A stretch of DNA of 21,075 nucleotides, taken from positions 1-21,075 of the forward strand of contig JAKBAG010000016.1 in NCBI GenBank assembly GCA_021809235.1, written 5' to 3'. Under the pieces are notes generated by a model, which worked only from the letters and a program-made list of their open reading frames with translations, had not been told where the DNA came from and did no database searches. The position numbers and the translations under genes are program-made. The DNA comes from Acidobacteriota bacterium. GTDB taxonomy: Bacteria > Acidobacteriota > Terriglobia > Terriglobales > Acidobacteriaceae. The stretch's first letter is position 1. Each line of letters starts with the position of its first letter. Shown one piece after another: positions 1 through 5,889 of the stretch.

Positions 1-83
1 CTGGATGGATTCAGCAGCGCCAGCGGCTTCCCGCTGAAGTAGACAACCTCGCCCGGATTGCTGCCGCCCGTCTTTTGCACTCG
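1..83 (-). repeat. RHS core direct repeat, copy 3 (partial)
   Basis: This matches the downstream-coding end of the core repeat in copies 1 and 2 (compare about 1825-1907). It is clearly more diverged than those two are from each other. The left edge cuts it. Confidence 0.7.
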
Positions 84-89
84 TAGCAT
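1..89 (-). pseudogene. RHS core fragment, piece 3, cut by the left edge
   Basis: Read on the minus strand, an ATG at 89 opens a frame whose product matches the RHS core of the two pieces to the right: it contains KTGGSNPGEVVYF followed by a segment ending ALLNPS. Only about 29 codons lie in the window, so its tip and true length are unknown. The match to the other cores starts abruptly at about 83 and is more diverged than the match between pieces 1 and 2. It lies inside the 3' part of the open frame of partner 2, in another frame. It may be an orphan cassette with its own start, or a silent recombination remnant. The RHS family assignment is secure; whether it is expressed is not. Confidence 0.6.
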
Positions 90-792
90 CTTGACTGCTA
101 CTGTTGAAAGTCGCTGCGTATTGAACGCGGCTGTCCGGTCTGAACGTAAACTCTGTCAAATGCTGTTTGCCATGAGGCGTGAAGATTGTATGGATCCCAA
201 CAGTGCCATATTTTCTCGACAAGTAGTATTTCGGCTTTGCATTTTCAGAACTGAAATGCAAACTTGTTTGCGGCGTAATGATCATTGGATAGCCGTCGAT
301 CCATAGACTATGCTTAGATACGCTGATACTCTTGTCTGAATCCGATTGTTCTTCAGCGACCGCTGACCCCGCGAAACTTTGATTCATGACCTCCATGTAT
401 GCACTTATGTGATCAGCTACCACAGTCTTCATTTGCTCCAGCTTCCCTGTCACATGAACTTGAGATCCTACCTCTAAATGTAGGCCATCACAAGGGACTT
501 CCACATCTGATATTGATTGAAATCTCGGCGCGAACAAATCTGGTGTGTACGAAAGGTTCCCAGTCAAAGAGTTAAAGGACATCTCGGAAGTCTCAGGTAC
601 CCTCGTGGTCGAACAAACAGTTATTTTAGTGATTAGTATGTGCAACTGCCCCATATAAAACATACTCGGATAATTTGTTTGCGTGACGAATCCGTGCGCT
701 GCTATAGCATATGCGGGGGCGCCAACAAGCAATGGCGCAAAGAGCCAAAATAAAGTTCTAGTTGTGAGATATGGCCTTTTGTCAAATATCAT
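1..792 (-). CDS. Exported RHS-partner protein 2, unknown function, cut by the left edge
   Basis: The frame opens at an ATG at 792 that overlaps the TGA of RHS piece 2 (ATGA), and it stays open for 264 codons to the window edge. Residues 1-12 are basic, about 13-30 are hydrophobic, and A-Y-A residues suggest signal-peptidase cleavage near 29-31, so export is likely. Residues 105-133 have the look of a small beta-barrel domain (LEVGSQVHVTG, then VVADHISAY). Residues 162-180 carry SLWIDGYPMIITPQTSLHF, and partner 1 has a matching S-x-W-I-D-G-Y-x-M segment. From about residue 237 the frame reads RHS core DNA in the wrong frame, so the natural C terminus is probably lost or replaced. I do not recognise a family. 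The stretch is A+T-rich: 23 of 60 bases in 601-660 are G or C. The position after an RHS tip suggests an immunity or accessory role, which is inference. Confidence 0.7.
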   Translation of the reverse strand, partial: MIFDKRPYLTTRTLFWLFAPLLVGAPAYAIAAHGFVTQTNYPSMFYMGQLHILITKITVCSTTRVPETSEMSFNSLTGNLSYTPDLFAPRFQSISDVEVPCDGLHLEVGSQVHVTGKLEQMKTVVADHISAYMEVMNQSFAGSAVAEEQSDSDKSISVSKHSLWIDGYPMIITPQTSLHFSSENAKPKYYLSRKYGTVGIHTIFTPHGKQHLTEFTFRPDSRVQYAATFNSSSQDATSAKDGRQQSGRGCLLQREAAGAAESIQ

Positions 793-1964
793 TGAAGTAT
801 CCGCCCGGGAGTCGGCACAAGGCTACGGGGTTGTTGGCCAAGGATGCTCTTGATATTCAAATTCTGATTTGGAATACCAATTGGGGCAGTTCCGAGGCCA
901 CCTAGGTCTGTGGGACGCGGGAGGAGGCTTCCAGTGAATTGAGGTGTTCCTAGCCCTAACGCATCCCAAATTGCCGCGAACGCATCATTCGCAATCGTAT
1001 AAATTGCATATCCAATACATGCATCAGGCCCCAGCATCAGGCATGCGGTTGCACCAGCAACAGCGAAGCTGTCGCCGACAACTTTGCCGGCCGTTCCACC
1101 TATGACGTCTGAAGCCCAACCTTTCGGGCCGCATGCAGCAGCGTTGTAATCAATACTGCAAGCTACAGTAAATGCCGCGCTAATTACAGCACCAACATCA
1201 GCCGCACTGCCCTTTGAGATACTGCCAAATGCCTGACCGAACGTTTCACCAGTGGTTTGCGCCAGATACTCTGAATAGAGTGCGATGATCCCGACTGCTA
1301 TTCCAGATGCCACTGGATCGCAGGGATTGAACACAACATTCGACGTACCATCCGACGGTTGAATCGGTATAGTACCCCCAAATGCTTTACAGGGACTTCC
1401 GCCTACGCCGTTCAGAATCCCGTCTGCCTCCCCGCTGGGATCGGTGAACCCAAGCGGATTGCCGTTGACATACATATAGCGGTTGAAGCTCTGGGGGTCA
1501 TAGAGGTCGTAGCTGCCGTTGTAGGGATCGGGCATCAGCCAGCGGGCCTGGCGCGTCGAGTAGTTCCGATACCACGCTGCGTCTCCGCTGTACTCCGTGT
1601 CCTGAAACAGCCCCGTCCAGGAGTACGCGTCGCCCGCGCCGGAGTTCATCCACTGGCCGAAGGGCGTGAAGAGGTTCGTCGCCAAAATCCCGCCTGTGCT
1701 GTTCCCCGTCGCCGCCAGCGAGCCTTCGTGATCGAGCAGCCGATAGACCGCAGACCCGCTCTGGCTGCCAGGCACCTCCGCGATCAGGCTGCTGCCCGCC
1801 CAGATCAGGTCCGTCCAACTGTTGCCGGACGGGTTCAGCAGCGCCAGCGGATGGCCGTTGAAGTCGACCACCTCGCCCGCATTGCTGCCGCCCGTCTTCT
1901 CCACCCGCTGCATTCCACGATGCCTCATTGTGCGGAAGTATACTGCTGCGCGGCACTCTCGCAC
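789..1964 (-). CDS. RHS C-terminal piece 2 (short core plus cysteine-rich tip)
   Basis: The 391-residue frame begins with a GTG at 1964 that shares one base with the TAG of partner 1. Residues 1-19 look like random sequence. RHS core begins at residue 20 (QRVEKTGG) and runs to DPSGEA at 175-180, the usual end of an RHS core (GNPLGFTDPSG). The tip (181-391) has cysteines at 192, 215, 269, 278, 308 and 316. It also has a glycine zipper G289-x3-G293-x3-G297, hydrophobic Ala/Gly-rich stretches, and a tail (341-369) almost identical to that of piece 1. No nuclease, deaminase or other known toxin motif was seen. A full RHS protein is far longer and carries an export N terminus, so this is an orphan tip. 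It may be translated by coupling, or it may only serve as a recombination donor. The tip gene overlaps partner 2 by ATGA. Confidence 0.75.
   Translation of the reverse strand: MRECRAAVYFRTMRHRGMQRVEKTGGSNAGEVVDFNGHPLALLNPSGNSWTDLIWAGSSLIAEVPGSQSGSAVYRLLDHEGSLAATGNSTGGILATNLFTPFGQWMNSGAGDAYSWTGLFQDTEYSGDAAWYRNYSTRQARWLMPDPYNGSYDLYDPQSFNRYMYVNGNPLGFTDPSGEADGILNGVGGSPCKAFGGTIPIQPSDGTSNVVFNPCDPVASGIAVGIIALYSEYLAQTTGETFGQAFGSISKGSAADVGAVISAAFTVACSIDYNAAACGPKGWASDVIGGTAGKVVGDSFAVAGATACLMLGPDACIGYAIYTIANDAFAAIWDALGLGTPQFTGSLLPRPTDLGGLGTAPIGIPNQNLNIKSILGQQPRSLVPTPGRILQ
1426..1911 (-). repeat. RHS core direct repeat, copy 2
   Basis: These 486 bases align without gaps to 3917-4402. By hand I count about 25 differences, or roughly 95% identity, and both ends are sharp. 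It encodes the RHS core between QRVEKTGG and the DPSGEA boundary. Confidence 0.9.
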
Positions 1965-3283
1965 TACTTCCGCGGCGGAGGCGGCGCGAAGGCTTCGGGG
2001 TCGGCCTTGCGCAGCTCCTGCAGAAACTGCTGGTACTCCCGCTCGCCGCGCTTCAGCTTGCTGTAGTCCACGTTTGGATAGAGTTGACTGATGACGTTGA
2101 AACCGTAGTCTCCATACCAGGGCATTTGTCTCGGATCGGCTACGATGAGAGATCCTTTGATGTGCTTACCTTGTTCTACTGACCAGGCAAGAGGAGCATA
2201 TCGAATGTCGTACCCTGCCGAATACATCTGCTGGATGCCCAGACGCAACACCTGCTTGTTCATATTCCAAGTAAGCTGCGAAATCCACACTCCACTCTGA
2301 TTCTTAATATAAGACCAGTAACCTGTCTTATAAAGCTGCACACGGAAAAGGCGATTGATAAGGTTCTGATCTGTCGCCGAGAGCGAGTAAGAGATTAGCG
2401 CCGCGAACTCTGCTTCGTTTGTGAGATGAGACAAAGCTATGTCTGCTATCAGAATCGCTCCGTCCGCGGCATGGACGACATATTGTACCGATGACGAAGC
2501 TCGTGGCTGTTGATAGGTGCAAGAGACTTGACTGCAAATAGCCACAGATCCGTCAATGGCCTCAAAATCGTAGTTGTGCTTGACTTCAAACGACTTCACG
2601 ACATAGAAAATGGGTGCTTCCCGTCTCGCAAGGGTAACATCTGAATTCATTGCAGGTTGCTTTAGGAGGTCCATGAACACGCTATCGACATAGCTGTTAA
2701 CCTTTGCATCGCACACCACGTGGATCGGTCCTTCATTCGGATAATTTAGTTCATGTGGCGATGTCGATGAGCAAAGCTCCTGCCATGTTTTTGGGGGAGC
2801 AGCTAATGGCGTATTCTTGTTATTTTCACTGCGCCAGATGTCGATTCGAGATGCGATAACTGTGGTACCGGGTGTAAACCAGTAGTAACCTTCATATTTG
2901 TCGATGCCGAGATATTGAAGCCAAGCGCTCTGCATCAGTGAGCCTGTCGGCGTACTCTCACAAGGAGATGTCTTTTTCAGTCTGGGAACCAACTGGCCAT
3001 CTCTGTTAATTACGGAGCCGAATTTCAATGGCGCATCATGCCAGCATACCTGGGTCCCGTTTGAGACGGTCATCTTGTATCCGTCGATCCAGTAGCTTCC
3101 AGGAGTGCGTTGGGCCAGAGACCGAATTAGCTGTTCATCATGAGTCCGGTAGACGCCGGAGGTACCGTGCTGGCGGAGCTTGGCAGCTTGAGAAAGCTGT
3201 GTAATCGTGCATATGAGCAGTGCGCCAACAAAGGCACGGGATAACTTGCACCTCGCGGACGCTACCCTGCATAACGGCATCAT
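1964..3283 (-). CDS. Exported RHS-partner protein 1, M48-like pseudopeptidase
   Basis: This 439-residue protein starts at an ATG at 3283, overlapping the TGA of RHS piece 1. Residues 13-34 form a hydrophobic segment ending Q-A-A, a likely signal peptide. Residues 63-81 hold SYWIDGYKMTVSNGTQVCW, a motif shared with partner 2. The C-terminal half resembles the M48 (Ste24/HtpX/BepA-like) metallopeptidase fold. DGAILIADIALSHLTNEAEF (274-293) matches the stretch before the zinc helix, and LGIQQMYSAGYDIRYAPLAW (348-367) matches the segment after the third ligand. HExxH is replaced by YSLSA (299-303), the usual glutamate ligand aligns with N342, and the following Asp aligns with L346. It should therefore not bind catalytic zinc. 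The C terminus ends in a proline run. M48 kinship is my pattern reading. The role could be periplasmic binding, chaperoning or immunity to the RHS tip. Confidence 0.7.
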   Translation of the reverse strand: MMPLCRVASARCKLSRAFVGALLICTITQLSQAAKLRQHGTSGVYRTHDEQLIRSLAQRTPGSYWIDGYKMTVSNGTQVCWHDAPLKFGSVINRDGQLVPRLKKTSPCESTPTGSLMQSAWLQYLGIDKYEGYYWFTPGTTVIASRIDIWRSENNKNTPLAAPPKTWQELCSSTSPHELNYPNEGPIHVVCDAKVNSYVDSVFMDLLKQPAMNSDVTLARREAPIFYVVKSFEVKHNYDFEAIDGSVAICSQVSCTYQQPRASSSVQYVVHAADGAILIADIALSHLTNEAEFAALISYSLSATDQNLINRLFRVQLYKTGYWSYIKNQSGVWISQLTWNMNKQVLRLGIQQMYSAGYDIRYAPLAWSVEQGKHIKGSLIVADPRQMPWYGDYGFNVISQLYPNVDYSKLKRGEREYQQFLQELRKADPEAFAPPPPRK

Positions 3284-4785
3284 GGATGAACTACCCCCGG
3301 CGATGGGACTGAGCTGGTGGAGTGGCTACCCAATAGTTGGCGCACACTCAAATTTTGGTTTGGGATTCCTATCGGCGCGGTCCCCAAGCCGCCAAGATCG
3401 GATGGACGCGGCAACAGGCTTCCTGTAAATTGTGGCGGACCAAACAGGCCCCAGAACACTGAAAACAAATCATTCGCGATTGTGTAAATAGCATCAGCAA
3501 GACAGCCGGGGCCAGGCGCAACGACACAAGCCGTAGCCTCGGCTACAGCAATTGAGTCACCAACGACCTTCCCCGCATCACCTCCTATCAGGTCTCCCGT
3601 CCATCCAGTCTGCCCGCACATGGTCGAATTCGAGTCGATGCTACAGCCAATTGTTATTGCAGCTCCTACGACTGCTCCTATTTGGGCAATCATTCCGCTC
3701 GAGGCACCCCAAGATCCGTTCGTGCCTATTAGGCTGGAGATGGTGCTGCCATTCTCTATTGACATGAAATAGGCGGATGCAACTATGACTCCATCGCTGA
3801 TTGCCGATCCTAGAGGATTACATGGGTTAAATCTAAGAACTGTGCCACTAATCAGAACCGTAGCTTTGAATCCTGTACAAACGCTTCCCCCAATCCCCGT
3901 CAACACCCCCGCGCCCGCCTCCCCGCTGGGATCGGTGAATCCGAGCGGATTTCCGCTGACATACATATAGCGGTTGAAGCTCTGGGGGTCGTAGAGGTCG
4001 TAGCTGCCGTTGTAGGGGTCGGGCGTCAGCCAGCGGGCCTGCCGCGTCGAGTAGTTGCGATACCACGCCGCGTCTCCGCTGTACTCCGTGTCCTGGAACA
4101 GCCCCGCCCAGGAGTACGCATCGCCCGCGCCGGAGTTCATCCACTGGCCATAGGGCGTGAAGAGGTTCGTCGCCAGAATCCCGCCTGTGCTGTTCACCGT
4201 CGCCGCCAGCGAGCCTTCGTGATCGAGCAGGCGATAGACCGCAGACCCGCTCTGGCTGCCCGGCACCTCGGCGATCAGGCTGCTGCCCGCCCAGATCAGG
4301 TCCGTCCAACTGTTGCTGGACGGGTTCAGCAGCGCCAGCGGATGACCGTTGAAGTACACCACCTCACCCGCATTGCTGCCGCCCGTCTTCTCCACCCGCT
4401 GCTGGAGCGCATCGTAGACATATTGCACCCCGCCGGATGAGGTCAGCATTCCTTCGTTGTCGTAGGTGTACGTGTTCATCCCATCATTGAGAATATCTCC
4501 TGCCGCATCGTAGGAGAAGCCAGAAATCTGGTTGTTCGTTGTGAAGGCCTGAGTGAAGCTGAAGTTGCCCGATTGCTGCATATTACCCCACGGGTCGAGC
4601 GAATAGTTTTCCTGAAGAGGAGCCGCACCGGGAGCGACGGCGTTCGTTCCACCGGCCAGGGACGATCCGGAGAGACCCAAGCTATGGATGGGAAGTTCCA
4701 GCGCTTTCGCTTTGGATTCCGTCCTGATTGTGAGTCTCGAATCTGCCAAAGATACTCCTCTGCAGCCCCATTCGCTCAGGTCCAC
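3280..4785 (-). CDS. RHS C-terminal piece 1 (truncated core plus cysteine-rich tip)
   Basis: The 501-residue frame opens at a GTG at 4785, inside the last codons of the aldo/keto reductase gene. Residues 1-55 show no RHS pattern. RHS/YD-repeat sequence starts near 60 (YSLDPWGNM) and includes SYDAAGDILNDG and NTYTYDNEGML. The core ends at DPSGEA (285-290). The tip (291-501) has cysteines at 303, 322, 381, 390, 420 and 428, a glycine zipper G401-x3-G405-x3-G409, and hydrophobic Gly/Ala-rich segments. Its tail (451-479) is nearly invariant relative to piece 2. Only about the last 230 core residues remain, whereas a normal RHS protein has over a thousand. The N-terminal half appears lost in the rearrangement that placed it against the reductase. 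The tip belongs to no toxin family I recognise. The stop overlaps the partner 1 start (ATGA). Confidence 0.8.
   Translation of the reverse strand: MDLSEWGCRGVSLADSRLTIRTESKAKALELPIHSLGLSGSSLAGGTNAVAPGAAPLQENYSLDPWGNMQQSGNFSFTQAFTTNNQISGFSYDAAGDILNDGMNTYTYDNEGMLTSSGGVQYVYDALQQRVEKTGGSNAGEVVYFNGHPLALLNPSSNSWTDLIWAGSSLIAEVPGSQSGSAVYRLLDHEGSLAATVNSTGGILATNLFTPYGQWMNSGAGDAYSWAGLFQDTEYSGDAAWYRNYSTRQARWLTPDPYNGSYDLYDPQSFNRYMYVSGNPLGFTDPSGEAGAGVLTGIGGSVCTGFKATVLISGTVLRFNPCNPLGSAISDGVIVASAYFMSIENGSTISSLIGTNGSWGASSGMIAQIGAVVGAAITIGCSIDSNSTMCGQTGWTGDLIGGDAGKVVGDSIAVAEATACVVAPGPGCLADAIYTIANDLFSVFWGLFGPPQFTGSLLPRPSDLGGLGTAPIGIPNQNLSVRQLLGSHSTSSVPSPGVVHP
3917..4402 (-). repeat. RHS core direct repeat, copy 1
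   Basis: This is the partner of 1426-1911: same orientation, 486 bases, no gaps, roughly 95% identity. Beyond 4402 this copy continues into more RHS core, whereas copy 2 stops. Copy 2 is therefore the truncated one. Confidence 0.9.
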
Positions 4786-5717
4786 TCCGGGAACTGCGTC
4801 ACTCCCAGATTCAGCGGTGCAATGGCTGCCATATCCGCTGGTGTCAGCTCGAAATCAAAGATATTCAGATTTTCTGCAATGTGTGCCTTTTGCCTGGAGC
4901 GCGGAATGGCCACGATGCCTCGTTGGTAATGCCATCGTAAACACACCTGGGCCACGCTCTTGCCGTGCTTCTTGCCGATGCTGCTCAGTGTAGCCTGATC
5001 AAACATGCCATGACGCCCCTCGGCAAACGGCGACCACGCCTCATGCTGAATCCCGTGTTGCTTCAGATAGGCGTGCGCTTTGTTTTCCTGGAAGAACGCA
5101 TGGGTTTCGATCTGGTGGACTGCCGGTTTTACCTTGGCCTCTGCAAGCAGTTCGTCCATTTGTGCAAAGCTGGCATTGCTCATGCCAATAGCCTTGATTC
5201 GGCCCTGCGCATACAGTTCCTCCATCGCCTTCCAGGATCCCTTCCAATCCCCACCGGAGGGCCGATGTATCAGGTAGAGGTCAAGGTAATCCATCTGCAG
5301 CTTGTCGAGGGAAGTTTGAAAACCGAGCTTGGCATTCTCGTATCCCATGTCTGTCTTCCACAGCTTGGAGGTCACGAACAGCTTCTCGCGCGGAACCCCG
5401 CTCTCCCGAATGCCTTTGCCTACTTCCACTTCATTCGTGTAGATCATGGCCGTATCGATTAGCCGATAGCCCAGGGAAATCGCCTCGGCAACACTCCGAA
5501 TGCCCACCTCGCCTGTCAAGGTCATCGTACCCAGTCCCAGGCGTGGCATCTTCAGGCCATTGTTCAGCGTTACCCACGGAATGGCATCTCCCGGAGTTCG
5601 TACTGCAGGCGCAGCCAGAGAGGAGATGCCGCCCAGTCCCATCGCCACCGCCGAAGCGGCGCCAGCCTGTAAAAATTGGCGGCGATTCATGCCGCTGCCA
5701 TCGCGATGCTTGTTCAT
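4776..5717 (-). CDS. Tat-exported aldo/keto reductase (AKR5-like)
   Basis: This is an NAD(P)H-dependent carbonyl reductase of the aldo/keto reductase superfamily, closest in pattern to 2,5-diketo-gluconate reductases; the substrate is unknown. The start at 5717 (313 residues) is chosen because GAGGTG lies just upstream. The Tat-type leader NRRQFLQAG sits at residues 11-19, followed by an Ala/Gly-rich hydrophobic stretch to about 35. The catalytic tetrad is visible: D88 (YRLIDTA), Y93, K118 (VTSKLWK) and H151 (LIHRP). IPRSR and HIAENL mark the cofactor-binding C-terminal part. The protein ends soon after LTPADMAAIAPLN, somewhat early for the family, and its last codons overlap RHS piece 1, so a few C-terminal residues may have been replaced. 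A Tat leader implies the enzyme folds and picks up its nicotinamide cofactor before export. An internal start at 5690 would keep the Tat motif. Confidence 0.9.
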   Translation of the reverse strand: MNKHRDGSGMNRRQFLQAGAASAVAMGLGGISSLAAPAVRTPGDAIPWVTLNNGLKMPRLGLGTMTLTGEVGIRSVAEAISLGYRLIDTAMIYTNEVEVGKGIRESGVPREKLFVTSKLWKTDMGYENAKLGFQTSLDKLQMDYLDLYLIHRPSGGDWKGSWKAMEELYAQGRIKAIGMSNASFAQMDELLAEAKVKPAVHQIETHAFFQENKAHAYLKQHGIQHEAWSPFAEGRHGMFDQATLSSIGKKHGKSVAQVCLRWHYQRGIVAIPRSRQKAHIAENLNIFDFELTPADMAAIAPLNLGVTQFPEWT

Positions 5718-5889
5718 ATTCACCTCGTCATTGTTGGTGCGATACACGAGAGGATTCGCTATCCACATAAGACTGGCCGCATACCCGCTCGAAACCTCGC
5801 TAAACCATAAACCGCGCGTTCCGCTGCTGGCAAGCAGCTGCGCTGCATCTTGGCGGGCGGCATCGGGTGCCGCGTGCCGGTTTCTACTT
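5718..5889. other. Gene-free spacer between glpD and the aldo/keto reductase gene
   Basis: This 172-base spacer separates two minus-strand genes. It holds the reductase ribosome binding site (GAGGTG) and a short hairpin near the glpD end. I found no convincing promoter, although the length would allow one. Confidence 0.6.
5857..5873 (-). terminator. Weak hairpin after glpD
   Basis: GCGGCA and TGCCGC form a 6-bp G+C-rich stem with a 5-base loop, 17 bases past the glpD stop. No T-tract follows on the minus strand. It could attenuate or stabilise the transcript, but it is not a textbook terminator. Confidence 0.25.

Noticed and set aside
1359..2066. Plus-strand open frame across the RHS core
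   Set aside because: It is antisense to the RHS core and crosses the partner 1 boundary. The core repeat explains the long open stretch.
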